The notes beneath the pieces were generated by a model, which saw only the letters and a program-made list of their open reading frames with translations, did no database searches and had not been told where the DNA came from. A stretch of 64,000 nt of DNA from assembly GCF_022698145.1 (NCBI RefSeq), contig NZ_JALDAX010000021.1, positions 62,001 to 126,000 of the forward strand. The letters run 5' to 3'. This stretch comes from Streptomyces spinosisporus (GTDB taxonomy: Bacteria > Actinomycetota > Actinomycetes > Streptomycetales > Streptomycetaceae). Shown here piece by piece: positions 37,658 to 48,183 of this stretch (its first letter is position 1; each line of letters begins with the position of its first letter). Both the position numbers and the translations under genes were made by a program.

Positions 37658-39667
37658 CTATATCCAGTCCTCCGGCTCCGGCTCCGCGTCCATCTCGGGC
37701 CAGTGGTCGTCGGAGCTCGCGGTGGCATCCGCTGCCGGCCTCGCCGCAGGGATATCCGCAGGAGCTGCCCCGCCCCCCGCACCAGGTGGCCCGCCCAACT
37801 CAGCCAGCACCGCCAGCACCCCCTCCCCGTACGTAGCCAGCTTCTTCTCCCCCACTCCGCCGATCCCCCCGAGCTCGCGCACCGACGTCGGCCAGGTGGT
37901 GGCGATCTCGCGGAGGGTGGCGTCGTGGAAGATGACGTAGGCCGGGACCCCCTGTTCCCGGGCCTGTTCCGCGCGCCAGGCGCGCAGCGCTTCGAACGCG
38001 GGCTGCAGTTCCTCGGGCAGCTCGGCCGCGGCGGCCTTGGCCTTGCGCTCGCCCCTGCCGGAAGACGCCGACCGCGAGGTCACCGGCTTCTTCGGCTCCT
38101 TGCGCAGCGGCACCTCCCGCTCGCGCCGCAGCACCGATCCGCTGGCCTCGGTCAGCACAAGCGTGCCGTACTCCCCCTCGACCGCGAGCAGCCCCTGTGC
38201 CAGCAACTGCCGTACGGTGCCCCGCCATTCGCCCTCGGTGAGCTCCTCGCCGATACCGAACACGGACAGCTGGTCGTGGTCGAACTGGATCACCTTGGCC
38301 GTGCGCCGCCCGAGCAGGATGTCGACGATCTGCACCGCACCGAACTTCTGCCCCCGCTCACGCTGCAGCCGCACCACCGTCGACAGCACCTTCTGCGCGG
38401 CGACCGTGCCGTCCCAGGTCTCCGGTGTGGTCAGGCAGGTGTCGCAGTTGCCGCAGCCCGCGGGATCGGGGTCCTGGCCGAAGTAGGCGAGAAGCTGACC
38501 GCGGCGGCACTGGACCGTCTCGCACAGCGCCAGCATCGAGTCCAGGTGGGCGGCGGCCCGGCGCCGGAACGCCTCGTCCCCCTCGCCGGTCTGGATCAGC
38601 TTGCGCTGCTGTATGACGTCGTTGAGGCCGTATGCCATCCAGGCCGTGGAGGGCAGTCCGTCCCGCCCCGCGCGACCCGTCTCCTGGTAGTACCCCTCGA
38701 CGGACTTCGGCAGGTCGAGGTGGGCGACGAAGCGCACGTCCGGTTTGTCGATGCCCATGCCGAAGGCGATGGTCGCGACCACGACCAGCCCCTCCTCGCG
38801 CAGGAACCGGGACTGGTGCGCCGCGCGCGTGCCCGCGTCCAGGCCCGCGTGGTACGGCACCGCCTCGATGCCGTTGCGGCTGAGGAACTCGGCCGTCGCC
38901 TCGACGGACTTGCGCGAGAGGCAGTACACGATGCCCGCGTCGCCCTTGTGCTCCTCGCGCAGGAAGGTCAGCAGCTGCTTCTTGGGGTCGGCCTTGGGCA
39001 CGATGCGGTACTGGATGTTGGGACGGTCGAAGCTCGCCACGAAGTGCCGGGCCGTCGGCATGTTCAGACGCTGGGTGATCTCCTGGTGCGTCGCACGCGT
39101 GGCGGTCGCCGTGAGCGCGACCCGGGGGACGTCCGGCCAGCGCTCACCGAGCAGGGACAGGGCGAGATAGTCGGGACGGAAGTCGTGGCCCCACTGGGAG
39201 ACACAGTGCGCCTCGTCGATCGCGAAGAGCGAGATCTTGCCGCGGGAGAGCAGTTCGAGCGTCGAGTCGAGCCGCAGCCGCTCCGGCGCCAGATACAGCA
39301 GGTCCAGCTCCCCGGCGAGGAACTCGGCCTCGACCACGCGTCGCTCGTCGAAGTCCTGCGTGGAGTTCATGAACCCGGCCCGCACGCCGAGCGCTCGCAG
39401 CGCGTCCACCTGGTCCTGCATCAGCGCGATGAGCGGGGACACCACAATGCCCGTACCGGGTCTGACCAGGGCCGGGATCTGGTAGCACAGCGACTTTCCG
39501 CCGCCGGTCGGCATGAGCACCACGGCGTCGCCGCCGGCCACCACATGCTCGATGACCGCTTCCTGCTCGCCGCGGAAGGTCTCGTAGCCGAAGACCCGGT
39601 GCAGCGTGGCCAACGCCTCGCTCTCGGTCACCCCTGGCATCTCGCTGATACCGCCCGTCCCACCCAT
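37658..39667 (-). CDS. recQ: RecQ-family ATP-dependent DNA helicase
   Basis: 669 aa; ATG 39667 chosen after a GGGGGG run; an upstream in-frame extension has no family content. Helicase motif [18 protein letters not shown] near 52-68, motif [22 protein letters not shown] near 149-168, motif [17 protein letters not shown] near 328-342. The zinc region has Cys in [11 protein letters not shown] and CGNCDTC near 397-425, then a winged-helix RQC domain (about 440-530) and one HRDC domain (about 570-640). It unwinds branched DNA during recombination repair. It is separated from the nuo operon by a hairpin. Confidence 0.95.
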   Translation of the reverse strand: MGGTGGISEMPGVTESEALATLHRVFGYETFRGEQEAVIEHVVAGGDAVVLMPTGGGKSLCYQIPALVRPGTGIVVSPLIALMQDQVDALRALGVRAGFMNSTQDFDERRVVEAEFLAGELDLLYLAPERLRLDSTLELLSRGKISLFAIDEAHCVSQWGHDFRPDYLALSLLGERWPDVPRVALTATATRATHQEITQRLNMPTARHFVASFDRPNIQYRIVPKADPKKQLLTFLREEHKGDAGIVYCLSRKSVEATAEFLSRNGIEAVPYHAGLDAGTRAAHQSRFLREEGLVVVATIAFGMGIDKPDVRFVAHLDLPKSVEGYYQETGRAGRDGLPSTAWMAYGLNDVIQQRKLIQTGEGDEAFRRRAAAHLDSMLALCETVQCRRGQLLAYFGQDPDPAGCGNCDTCLTTPETWDGTVAAQKVLSTVVRLQRERGQKFGAVQIVDILLGRRTAKVIQFDHDQLSVFGIGEELTEGEWRGTVRQLLAQGLLAVEGEYGTLVLTEASGSVLRREREVPLRKEPKKPVTSRSASSGRGERKAKAAAAELPEELQPAFEALRAWRAEQAREQGVPAYVIFHDATLREIATTWPTSVRELGGIGGVGEKKLATYGEGVLAVLAELGGPPGAGGGAAPADIPAARPAADATASSDDHWPEMDAEPEPEDWI

Positions 39668-39766
39668 CGTCGTGCCCCCCGTACGTCGTCCCTCGACCAC
39701 TGCCTCCACGATAGGGGCCCGCACCGACAGCCCCGGAGTTATCCACAGGCCCCGGCACAGCAGTGA

Positions 39767-39793
39767 GCCCCGGTTCCCGTCGAGAACCGGGGC
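39767..39793 (-). terminator. Terminator of the nuoA-N operon
   Basis: GCCCCGGTTC-N7-GAACCGGGGC, a perfect 10-bp stem, lies 65 bp after the nuoN stop on the minus strand and 100 bp before recQ. No U-tract. Confidence 0.75.
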
Positions 39794-39857
39794 CCCTCCA
39801 CAGGCACCGCAGGCCGACGGCGCAGGCACCGCAGGTCAGCGGTACACGCACCGCAGG

Positions 39858-41516
39858 TCAGCGCACGAACACTCCCGCCTGGTTCGCCAGGTCGAGGAAG
39901 TACTGCGGCGCCACACCGAGCACCAGCGTGACCACCACACCGAGGCCGATCGCCGTCATCGTCAGCGGCGACGGCACGGCGACCGTCGGGCCCTCGGGCC
40001 GCGGCTCGCTGAAGAACATCAGCACGATCACGCGGATGTAGAAGAAGGCCGCGACCGCGGACGAGATCACACCGATCACGACCAGCGGGGCCGCCCCGCC
40101 CTCCGCCGCCGCCTTGAACACGGCGAACTTCCCCGCGAACCCGGAGGTCAGCGGGATACCGGCGAAGGCCAGCAGGAACACCGCGAACACGGCCGCCACC
40201 AGCGGTGAACGGCGCCCGAGCCCGGCCCACTTGGACAGATGCGTCGCCTCGCCGCCCGCGTCGCGCACCAGCGTGACCACGGCGAAGGCGCCGAGGGTCA
40301 CGAAGGAGTACGCGGCCAGGTAGAAGAGGACGGAGGAGACGCCGTCCTTCGAGGTCGCGATGACACCCGCGAGGATGAATCCCGCGTGCGCGATCGACGA
40401 GTACGCCAGCAGCCGCTTGATGTCGGTCTGGGTGATCGCGACGATCGCACCGCCCAGCATGGTGACGATCGCGACGGCCCACATGACCGGCCGCCAGTCC
40501 CAGCGCAGTCCGGGCAGGACGACGTACAGCAGGCGCAGCAGCGCTCCGAACGCCGCCACCTTCGTCGCCGCCGCCATGAACCCGGTCACCGGGGTCGGCG
40601 CGCCCTGGTAGACGTCCGGCGTCCACATGTGGAACGGAACCGCGCTCACCTTGAACAGCAGCCCCATGACGATCATGGCGCCGCCGACGAGCAGCAGCGC
40701 GTCGTTGCCCATGGTGTCGGCGAGCGCCGGGTCGACGTTCGTGACGGTCCCGTCGACGACCTGCGCGATGCGCGCGTACGACACCGAGCCCGCGTAGCCG
40801 TACAGGAGCGCGATGCCGAACAGCGTGAACGCCGAGGCGAACGCGCCGAGCAGGAAGTACTTGACCGCCGCTTCCTGCGACATGAGCCGCTTGCGGCGGG
40901 CCAGTGCGCAGAGCAGGTAGAGCGGGAGGGAGAAGACCTCCAGGGCCACGAACAGCGTCAGCAGGTCGTTCGCCGAGGGGAACACCAGCATGCCCGCGAC
41001 CGCGAAGAGCAGCAGCGGGAAGACCTCGGTGGTGGTGAATCCGGCCTTGACGGCGGCCTTCTCGCTGTCGCTGCCGGGCACGGACGCGGCCTGTGCGGCG
41101 AACGAGTCGACGCGGTTGCCGTGCGCCTCCGGGTCGAGGCGCCGCTCGGCGAAGGTGAACAGGCCGACCAGGCCGGCGAGCAGGATCGTGCCCTGCAGGA
41201 ACAGGGACGGCCCGTCGACCGCGATCGCGCCCATCGCCGCGATGTGCGCCTTGGTGGTGCCGTATCCGTCGGCCGCGAGCGCGACGACCGCCGCGAAGGC
41301 GGCGCAGAGCGCGACGGCGGACAGGAACACCTGGGCGAGATAACGGGACTTGCGCGGTACGAACGCCTCGATCAGCACCCCGATGATCGCCGCGCACACG
41401 ACGATCAAGGTGGGCGACAGTTGCCCGTATTCGATCTTCGGCGCGTCGATCTTCGCGATCGGATCGGCCGCGGTTGCCGCCGTTGTCCACAGGCTGTGGA
41501 CGGCTGATGCGCTCAC
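39858..41516 (-). CDS. nuoN: NuoN, NADH-quinone oxidoreductase subunit N
   Basis: 552 aa, last gene of the complete nuo operon. The GTG start overlaps the nuoM stop (GTGA). Antiporter-like membrane subunit; many helices are visible, with the signatures LALEVFSLPLYLLCALARRK, KYFLLGAFASAFTLFGIALL and DIKRLLAYSSIAHAGF holding the proton-path Lys residues. A 17-bp perfect palindrome (41485-41501) that resembles two DnaA boxes lies inside its first codons. The last 60 bases contain short GCACCGCAGG repeats continuing past the stop. Confidence 0.95.
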   Translation of the reverse strand: MSASAVHSLWTTAATAADPIAKIDAPKIEYGQLSPTLIVVCAAIIGVLIEAFVPRKSRYLAQVFLSAVALCAAFAAVVALAADGYGTTKAHIAAMGAIAVDGPSLFLQGTILLAGLVGLFTFAERRLDPEAHGNRVDSFAAQAASVPGSDSEKAAVKAGFTTTEVFPLLLFAVAGMLVFPSANDLLTLFVALEVFSLPLYLLCALARRKRLMSQEAAVKYFLLGAFASAFTLFGIALLYGYAGSVSYARIAQVVDGTVTNVDPALADTMGNDALLLVGGAMIVMGLLFKVSAVPFHMWTPDVYQGAPTPVTGFMAAATKVAAFGALLRLLYVVLPGLRWDWRPVMWAVAIVTMLGGAIVAITQTDIKRLLAYSSIAHAGFILAGVIATSKDGVSSVLFYLAAYSFVTLGAFAVVTLVRDAGGEATHLSKWAGLGRRSPLVAAVFAVFLLAFAGIPLTSGFAGKFAVFKAAAEGGAAPLVVIGVISSAVAAFFYIRVIVLMFFSEPRPEGPTVAVPSPLTMTAIGLGVVVTLVLGVAPQYFLDLANQAGVFVR

Positions 41517-43084
41517 TTGGCCGCCTCCACCGAGGGCTTGGGGTCCTTCTTGTGTACGTCGGACAGGGTCGACTTCACCGCCGGGTTGACGATGTCCGTC
41601 ACCGGCTTCGGATAGACGCCCAGGAAGATCAGCAGCACGATCAGCGGCGCGACGACCACCAGTTCACGCACCCTGAGGTCCGGCATCGCCGAGACCTCCT
41701 GCTTCACCGGGCCCGTCATCGTCCGCTGGTACAGGACGAGGGTGTAGAGCGCGGCGAGCACGATGCCGAAGGTGGCGATGATGCCGACCGCCGGGTAGCG
41801 CGTGAACGTGCCGACCAGGACCAGGAACTCACTCACGAACGGGGCGAGTCCCGGCAGCGACAGGGTCGCCAGACCGCCGATCAGGAACGTGCCGGCGAGC
41901 ACCGGCGCGACCTTCTGGACACCGCCGTAGTCGGCGATGAGCCGCGAGCCGCGCCGGGAGATCAGGAAGCCCGCCACCAGCATCAACGCAGCTGTCGAAA
42001 TGCCGTGGTTGACCATGTACAGCGTCGCACCGGACTGGCCCTGGCTGGTCATCGCGAAGATGCCCAGGATGATGAAGCCGAAGTGCGAGATCGAGGCGTA
42101 CGCCACCAGCCGCTTGATGTCCCGCTGGCCGACCGCGAGCAGCGCGCCGTAGACGATGCTGATCAGGGCGAGGACGAGGATGACGGGCGTGGCCCACTTC
42201 GACGCCTCCGGGAAGAGCTGGAGGCAGAAGCGGAGCATCGCGAAGGTGCCCACCTTGTCGACGACCGCCGTGATGAGGACGGCGACGGGGGCGGTGGACT
42301 CCTGCATGGCGTTGGGCAGCCAGGTGTGCAGCGGCCACAGCGGCGCCTTCACCGCGAAGGCGAAGAAGAAGCCGAGGAACAGCCAGCGTTCGGTGCTGGT
42401 CGCCATGTGCAGCGAGCCGTTGGCACGGGCCTGTGCGATCTCCTGGAGGCTGAAGTTCCCGGCGACCACATAGAGACCGATCACGGCGGCCAGCATGATC
42501 AGGCCGCCGATGAGGTTGTAGAGGAGGAACTTCACCGCGGCGTACGACCGCTGCGTCGACGCCGCCTCCTCACCGTGCTCGTGGGCACGGTCCCCGAAGC
42601 CGCCGATGAGGAAGTACATCGGGATGAGCATGGCTTCGAAGAAGATGTAGAAGAGGAAGACGTCGGTGGCCTCGAAGGAGATGATCACCATCGCCTCGAC
42701 GGCCAGGATCAGGGCGAAGAAGCCCTGCGTCGGCCGCCACCGCCTGCTTCCGGTCTCCAGCGGGTCGGCGTCGTGCCAGCCCGCGAGGATGATGAACGGC
42801 ATCAGCAGCGCGGTCAGCGCGATCAGCGCCACCGCGATGCCGTCCACGCCCAGTTCGTAGCGGACTCCGAAGTCCGCGATCCAGGAGTGGGACTCGGTGA
42901 GCTGGTAGCGACCGCCGTCCGGGTCGAAGCGGACCAGGATCGTGATCGCGAGGGCGAGCGTGGCGAGCGAGACGAGCAGCGCCAGCCACTTGGCGGCGGT
43001 GCGCTGCGCGGCCGGCACGGCGGCCGTGGCGATCGCCCCGATCGCGGGGAGCACCGCCGTCGCTGTCAGCAGAGGAAAGGACAT
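41513..43084 (-). CDS. nuoM: NuoM, NADH-quinone oxidoreductase subunit M
   Basis: 523 aa; ATG 43084, five bases after the nuoL stop. Antiporter-like membrane subunit with the Glu of FFEAMLIPMYFLIGG near 145-160, KFLLYNLIGGLIMLAAVIGL near 180-200, KAPLWPLHTWLPNAMQESTAP near 245-265 and RDIKRLVAYASISHFGFI near 310-327. All four match the conserved proton channel of NuoM. Length is normal apart from a short Lys/Asp-rich tail. Confidence 0.96.
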   Translation of the reverse strand: MSFPLLTATAVLPAIGAIATAAVPAAQRTAAKWLALLVSLATLALAITILVRFDPDGGRYQLTESHSWIADFGVRYELGVDGIAVALIALTALLMPFIILAGWHDADPLETGSRRWRPTQGFFALILAVEAMVIISFEATDVFLFYIFFEAMLIPMYFLIGGFGDRAHEHGEEAASTQRSYAAVKFLLYNLIGGLIMLAAVIGLYVVAGNFSLQEIAQARANGSLHMATSTERWLFLGFFFAFAVKAPLWPLHTWLPNAMQESTAPVAVLITAVVDKVGTFAMLRFCLQLFPEASKWATPVILVLALISIVYGALLAVGQRDIKRLVAYASISHFGFIILGIFAMTSQGQSGATLYMVNHGISTAALMLVAGFLISRRGSRLIADYGGVQKVAPVLAGTFLIGGLATLSLPGLAPFVSEFLVLVGTFTRYPAVGIIATFGIVLAALYTLVLYQRTMTGPVKQEVSAMPDLRVRELVVVAPLIVLLIFLGVYPKPVTDIVNPAVKSTLSDVHKKDPKPSVEAAK

Positions 43085-43089
43085 CGGTA

Positions 43090-45036
43090 TCAGACCGCCC
43101 TCATCAGCAGGGTCGCGGCGACGAGGACCGCCGCACCGCCGAACATCGAGACCGCGTACGACCGCGCGAAGCCGTTCTGCAGCCTGCGCATCCGCCCGGA
43201 CAGGCCGCCGACCGAGGCCGCCGTGCCGTTGACGACTCCGTCGACCAGGGTGTGGTCGACGTACACCAGGGAGCGCGTGAGGTGCTCGCCGCCGCGGACC
43301 AGGACGACGTGGTTGAAGTCGTCCTGCAGCAGGTCGCGTCGGGCGGCCCGGGTGAGCAGCGACCCGCGCGGGGCCACGGCCGGGACCGGACGGCGGCCGT
43401 ACATGGCGTAGGCGATGCCGACGCCGATGATCAGGCAGACCATGGTCGCTCCGGTGACCGTCGCGGCGCTGACCGGCGAGTCGCCCTCGCTGTGCCCGGT
43501 GACGGGCTCCAGCCAGTGCAGGAAGCGGTCGCCGATGCTGAAGAACGCGCCGCCGAAGACCGATCCGACGGCCAGCAGGATCATCGGGATCGTCATGACC
43601 TTGGGCGACTCGTGCGGGTGCGGCTCCGCGTGCTCGCCGTGGTGCTCGGCGACCGGCTCCGCGCTCGGCGCTTCGGGCGAACGCGTGGGCTGGTTGCGCC
43701 AGCGCTCCTCGCCGAAGAACGTCATCAGCATCACGCGCGTCATGTAGAAGGCCGTGATGGCGGCGCCCAGCAGGGCCGCGCCACCGAGGATCCAGCCCTC
43801 CGTGCCGCCCTTCGCGAAGGCCGCCTCGATGATCTTGTCCTTGGAGAAGAAGCCGGACAGACCCGGGAAGCCGATGATGGCGAGGTAGCCGAGGCCGAAC
43901 GTGATGAACGTGACCGGCATGTACTTCCTCAGGCCGCCGTACTTCCTCATGTCCACCTCGTCGTTCATGCCGTGCATGACCGATCCGGCGCCGAGGAACA
44001 GCCCGGCCTTGAAGAAGCCGTGCGTCACCAGGTGCATGATCGCGAAGACATAGCCGATGGGGCCGAGGCCCGCGGCGAGGATCATGTAGCCGATCTGCGA
44101 CATGGTTGAACCGGCCAGTGCCTTCTTGATGTCGTCCTTCGCGCAACCGACGATCGCACCGAACAGGAGCGTGACGGCACCGACCACGGTGACCGCCAGC
44201 TGTGCGTCGGGCGCGGCGTTGAAGATCGCTCCGGAGCGGACGATCAGGTAGACGCCCGCGGTCACCATCGTCGCGGCGTGGATGAGGGCCGAGACCGGGG
44301 TCGGGCCCTCCATCGCGTCCCCGAGCCAGGACTGCAGCGGCACCTGGGCGGACTTGCCGCAGGCGGCGAGCAGAAGCATCAGGCCGATCGCGGTGAGCTT
44401 GCCCTCGGAGGTGTCGCCGACGCCGTCGAGGACCGGTCCGAAGGCGAACGTCCCGAACGTCGTGAACATCAGCATGATGGCGATGGACAGGCCCATGTCG
44501 CCGACGCGGTTGACCAGGAAGGCCTTCTTCGCCGCCGTCGCCGCGCTGGGCTTGTGCTGCCAGAAGCCGATCAGCAGATAGGACGCGAGACCCACGCCCT
44601 CCCAGCCGACGTACAGCAGCAGGTAGTTGTCGGCGACGACGAGCAGGAGCATCGCCGCGAGGAACAGGTTCAGATAGCCGAAGAAGCGGCGGCGGCGCTC
44701 GTCGTGCTCCATGTACCCGACCGAGTACAGATGGATCAGCGAGCCGACACCGGTGATCAGCAGCACGAACGTCATCGACAGCTGGTCCAGTCGGAACGTC
44801 ACGTCCGCCTGGAAGCCCTCGACCGGGACCCAGCTGAACAGATGCTGCATCAGCGTCCGGTGTTCGGCGTCCTTGCCCAGCAGATCGGCGAAGAGGATCA
44901 CGCCGAAGGCGAAGGAGACGAACGCGAGGACCGTGCCGATCCAGTGGCCGACGGCGTCGAGCCGCCGGCCGCCGCACAGCAGTACGGCCGCTCCGAGCAG
45001 TGGCGCCGCCACCAGCAGCGCAATCAGGTTCTCCAC
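43090..45036 (-). CDS. nuoL: NuoL, NADH-quinone oxidoreductase subunit L
   Basis: 648 aa, GTG start with GGAAGAAA upstream; 16 bp separate it from nuoK. Distal antiporter-like subunit with the long lateral helix expected at the C-terminus. Signatures: [19 protein letters not shown] near 124-142, [20 protein letters not shown] near 228-247 and [18 protein letters not shown] near 301-318. A His/Glu-rich loop ([15 protein letters not shown] near 457-471) interrupts the later helices. Confidence 0.96.
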   Translation of the reverse strand: MENLIALLVAAPLLGAAVLLCGGRRLDAVGHWIGTVLAFVSFAFGVILFADLLGKDAEHRTLMQHLFSWVPVEGFQADVTFRLDQLSMTFVLLITGVGSLIHLYSVGYMEHDERRRRFFGYLNLFLAAMLLLVVADNYLLLYVGWEGVGLASYLLIGFWQHKPSAATAAKKAFLVNRVGDMGLSIAIMLMFTTFGTFAFGPVLDGVGDTSEGKLTAIGLMLLLAACGKSAQVPLQSWLGDAMEGPTPVSALIHAATMVTAGVYLIVRSGAIFNAAPDAQLAVTVVGAVTLLFGAIVGCAKDDIKKALAGSTMSQIGYMILAAGLGPIGYVFAIMHLVTHGFFKAGLFLGAGSVMHGMNDEVDMRKYGGLRKYMPVTFITFGLGYLAIIGFPGLSGFFSKDKIIEAAFAKGGTEGWILGGAALLGAAITAFYMTRVMLMTFFGEERWRNQPTRSPEAPSAEPVAEHHGEHAEPHPHESPKVMTIPMILLAVGSVFGGAFFSIGDRFLHWLEPVTGHSEGDSPVSAATVTGATMVCLIIGVGIAYAMYGRRPVPAVAPRGSLLTRAARRDLLQDDFNHVVLVRGGEHLTRSLVYVDHTLVDGVVNGTAASVGGLSGRMRRLQNGFARSYAVSMFGGAAVLVAATLLMRAV

Positions 45037-45052
45037 GATTTCTTCCGACCCC

Positions 45053-45352
45053 TCAGAGCTTCATCAGGCTGGCGTCGTCGACCGAGGCCGAGTGGCGGGA
45101 ACGGAACAGGGACACGATGATCGCGAGCCCGACCACGACCTCCGCGGCGGCGACGACCATCGTGAAGAACGCGATGACCTGGCCGTCGAGATTGCCGTGC
45201 ATCCGGGAGAAGGTGACGAACGCGAGGTTGCAGGCGTTCAGCATCAGCTCGATGCACATGAACACCACGATGGCGTTGCGCCGGATCAGCACACCGGTGG
45301 CGCCGATCGTGAACAACAGGGCCGACAGATACAGGTAGTTGACCGGGTTCAC
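45053..45352 (-). CDS. nuoK: NuoK, NADH-quinone oxidoreductase subunit K
   Basis: 99 aa, GTG start overlapping the nuoJ stop (GTGA). Three helices, with the conserved buried Glu in [15 protein letters not shown] and a second Glu in [11 protein letters not shown]; both are proton-path residues in the family. Normal length. Confidence 0.96.
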   Translation of the reverse strand: MNPVNYLYLSALLFTIGATGVLIRRNAIVVFMCIELMLNACNLAFVTFSRMHGNLDGQVIAFFTMVVAAAEVVVGLAIIVSLFRSRHSASVDDASLMKL

Positions 45353-46188
45353 TGCGACGCCTCCTCCCGCTTGAAGGTGGCCGGTTCGATCTCGGTGCGC
45401 TCCAGGCGCTCCTCGGAGCGCTGTTCCAGTGCACGCAGGTCGTTCAGTGCCTCGCTCGACACGTCACGGATCTGGCCGCGGTCACGCAGCGTCTTGCTGA
45501 CCGTGAGGTCGGACGGGGTGCCGTCGGGCAGCAGGCCCGCGATGTCCACCGCGTTGTGCCGCGCGTACACACCAGGCGCCGGCAGCGGCGGGACGTACTT
45601 GCCCTCGCGCACGCGCTGTTCGGACAGCTCGCGCTGCGTCTTGGCCCGCTCGGTGCGCTCGCGGTGGGTGAGCACCATGGCACCGACGGCGGCCGTGATC
45701 AGCAGGGCGCCGGTGATTTCGAAGGCGAACACGTACTTGGTGAAGATGAGGGCCGCGAGGCCCTCCACATTGCCGTTGCCGTTCGCCTGGCCGAGGCCGT
45801 TGAAGTCGTTGAGCGAGGCGTTGCCGATCCCGCCGAGCAGCAGGATGCCGAAGCCGAGCCCGCACAGAAGGGCCAGCCAGCGCTGGCCCTTGATGGTCTC
45901 CTTCAGGGAGTCCGCCGCGGTCACGCCGACGAGCATCACCACGAACAGGAACAGCATCATGATCGCGCCGGTGTAGACGACGACCTGCACGATCCCGAGG
46001 AAGTACGCGCCGTTGGCGAGGTAGAACACCGCCAGGATGATCATGGTGCCGGCGAGCGACAGTGCGCTGTGGACGGCCTTCTTCATGAAGACCGTGGCCA
46101 GCGCGCCGATCACGGCGACGGTGCCGAGGACCCAGAACTGGAAGGCCTCTCCGGTGGAGGTGGAGTAGGCGGCGAGCTGCGCGGTCAT
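45349..46188 (-). CDS. nuoJ: NuoJ, NADH-quinone oxidoreductase subunit J
   Basis: 279 aa, ATG overlapping the nuoI stop. Five hydrophobic helices in residues 15-175, including [20 protein letters not shown] near 65-84. A charged cytoplasmic tail of about 100 residues follows, which is longer than in E. coli. Sequence similarity to NuoJ2 (59-793) is confined to the helices. Confidence 0.95.
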   Translation of the reverse strand: MTAQLAAYSTSTGEAFQFWVLGTVAVIGALATVFMKKAVHSALSLAGTMIILAVFYLANGAYFLGIVQVVVYTGAIMMLFLFVVMLVGVTAADSLKETIKGQRWLALLCGLGFGILLLGGIGNASLNDFNGLGQANGNGNVEGLAALIFTKYVFAFEITGALLITAAVGAMVLTHRERTERAKTQRELSEQRVREGKYVPPLPAPGVYARHNAVDIAGLLPDGTPSDLTVSKTLRDRGQIRDVSSEALNDLRALEQRSEERLERTEIEPATFKREEASQ

Positions 46189-46826
46189 CGGCCGATCACC
46201 TTCTCCGACGCCGGCTCGGCCTCACCGAAGGTGGAGTCGGCCTCCTGGACGACCTCGCCCTTGGAGCGGGCAACTTGGGGCTCCGTGCCGGGCGCCGCCT
46301 CGGTGACCACTCCCCGGTAGTAGTCCTGCTCGTCCATCCCCGGGTAGATGGCGTGCGGACTGTCGACCATGCCCTCCTCGAGGCCGGCGAGCAGCTGCTC
46401 CTTGGTGTAGATGAGGTTGGCGCGGCTGGAGTCCGCGAGCTCGAACTCGTTGGTCATTGTCAGCGCGCGCGTGGGGCACGCCTCGATGCACAGGCCGCAC
46501 AGGATGCAGCGGGCGTAGTTGATCTGGTAGACGCGGCCGTAGCGCTCGCCCGGTGAGTAGCGCTCCTCCTCCGTGTTGTCCGCGCCCTCCACGTAGATCG
46601 CGTCGGCGGGGCAGGCCCAGGCGCACAGCTCGCAGCCGACGCACTTCTCCAGGCCGTCCGGATGGCGGTTGAGCTGGTGCCGTCCGTGGAACCGGGGGGC
46701 GGTGGTCTTGTGCTGTTCCGGGTACTGCTCCGTCAGCCGCTTCTTGAACATGGCCTTGAAGGTCACGCCGAAGCCGGCCACGGGGTTCATGAAACCGGGT
46801 TTGGTCTCCTTGGGCTCCTCAGCCAT
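46185..46826 (-). CDS. nuoI: NuoI, NADH-quinone oxidoreductase 2x[4Fe-4S] subunit I
   Basis: 213 aa; ATG 46826 with AAAGGAGG upstream, overlapping nuoH by eight bases. Cluster ligands: C62, C65, C68, C72 in [13 protein letters not shown], and C107, C110, C113, C117 in [13 protein letters not shown]. It carries electrons along the peripheral arm towards cluster N2. The N-terminal amphipathic segment and the C-terminal Glu-rich tail are actinobacterial features. Confidence 0.96.
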   Translation of the reverse strand: MAEEPKETKPGFMNPVAGFGVTFKAMFKKRLTEQYPEQHKTTAPRFHGRHQLNRHPDGLEKCVGCELCAWACPADAIYVEGADNTEEERYSPGERYGRVYQINYARCILCGLCIEACPTRALTMTNEFELADSSRANLIYTKEQLLAGLEEGMVDSPHAIYPGMDEQDYYRGVVTEAAPGTEPQVARSKGEVVQEADSTFGEAEPASEKVIGR

Positions 46827-48183
46827 CGGACGCCTCCTTTCCATCCGAAGATCCGTCACTGGCAGTATCCGACCCACCACTGACAATCAACTCCCGCTCG
46901 CGGCGCGGGCTGCGCCTCGGCACCGGCGGGAGCTCCTGTCCGGGGAGCGGGGGCACGGGGAATCCGCCGGCCATCGGGTCGAAGCCGGCCGGTTCGGCGG
47001 CCTGCGCCTCGGCCGTCCTGCCCTTCTCGCGGAACATGTCGGCGACGAAGGACACCAGCAGCAGGGCGAGGACGCCGCCGCCGATGTAGAGGGCGATGTC
47101 GGCGAAGTCGTAGTTCTCGTTCCTGAGGGCCCGCACGGTCGCGACCAGCATCAGCCAGACCACGGAGACCGGGATGAGGACCTTCCAGCCGAGCTTCATC
47201 AGCTGGTCGTAGCGGACCCGCGGGAGCGTGCCGCGCAGCCAGATGAAGAAGAACAGCAGCAGCTGGACCTTGATCACGAACCAGAGCAGCGGCCACCAGC
47301 CGTGGTTGGCGCCCTCCCAGAAGGTGCTGATCGGCCAGGGGGCCCGCCACCCGCCGAGGAAGAGCGTGGTGGAGACGGCCGAGACCGTCACCATGTTCAC
47401 GTACTCGGCGAGCATGAACATCGCGAACTTGATCGACGAGTACTCGGTGTTGAAGCCGCCCACCAGGTCGCCCTCGGACTCCGGCATGTCGAAGGGGGCG
47501 CGGTTGGTCTCGCCGACCATCGTGACGATGTAGAGGATGAAGGAGACCGGCAGCAGGATGATGTACCAGCGGTCGTGCTGCTGCTCGACGATCGTCGACG
47601 TCGACATCGACCCCGAGTAGAGGAACACGGAGGCGAAGGCGGCGCCCATGGCGATCTCGTACGAGATCATCTGCGCGCAGGAGCGCAGGCCGCCGAGCAG
47701 CGGGTAGGTGGATCCGGAGCTCCAGCCCGCGAGCACGATGCCGTAGATGCCGACCGAGGCGACCGCGAGGATGAAGAGCATCGCGATCGGCAGGTCCGTC
47801 AGCTGCATCGTGGTGCGGTGGCCGAAGATCGAGATCTGGTTGTCCGCCGGTCCGAAGGGGATCACCGCGATCGCCATGAAGGCCGGGATGGCGGCGACGA
47901 TCGGTGCGAGGACGTAGACCACCTTGTCCGCGCGTTTGACGATGACGTCTTCCTTGAGCATCAGCTTGATGCCGTCGGCGAGCGACTGGAGCATGCCCCA
48001 GGGGCCGTGCCGGTTGGGGCCGATGCGCAGCTGCATCCAGGCGACGACCTTGCGCTCCCACACGATGGAGAACAGCACGGTCACCATCAGGAAGGCGAAG
48101 CAGAAGACGGCCTTGACGACGATCAGCCACCAGGGGTCGCGGCCGAACATCGAGAGGTCTTCAGCGGCGAGGTACGGGCTCAT
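46819..48183 (-). CDS. nuoH: NuoH, NADH-quinone oxidoreductase subunit H
   Basis: 454 aa, ATG overlapping the nuoG stop. Quinone-chamber subunit: [22 protein letters not shown] near 51-72, [21 protein letters not shown] near 238-258 and [18 protein letters not shown] near 320-337 are family signatures. The usual family length is about 320-350. About 95 extra residues at the C-terminus are hydrophilic and Pro/Glu/Ser-rich. Confidence 0.96.
   Translation of the reverse strand: MSPYLAAEDLSMFGRDPWWLIVVKAVFCFAFLMVTVLFSIVWERKVVAWMQLRIGPNRHGPWGMLQSLADGIKLMLKEDVIVKRADKVVYVLAPIVAAIPAFMAIAVIPFGPADNQISIFGHRTTMQLTDLPIAMLFILAVASVGIYGIVLAGWSSGSTYPLLGGLRSCAQMISYEIAMGAAFASVFLYSGSMSTSTIVEQQHDRWYIILLPVSFILYIVTMVGETNRAPFDMPESEGDLVGGFNTEYSSIKFAMFMLAEYVNMVTVSAVSTTLFLGGWRAPWPISTFWEGANHGWWPLLWFVIKVQLLLFFFIWLRGTLPRVRYDQLMKLGWKVLIPVSVVWLMLVATVRALRNENYDFADIALYIGGGVLALLLVSFVADMFREKGRTAEAQAAEPAGFDPMAGGFPVPPLPGQELPPVPRRSPRRERELIVSGGSDTASDGSSDGKEASDG

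Noticed and set aside
41483-41501. DnaA boxes marking a replication origin
   Set aside because: Only two boxes in one palindrome and a single distant one. No AT-rich unwinding region, dnaA or dnaN nearby, and it lies within nuoN.
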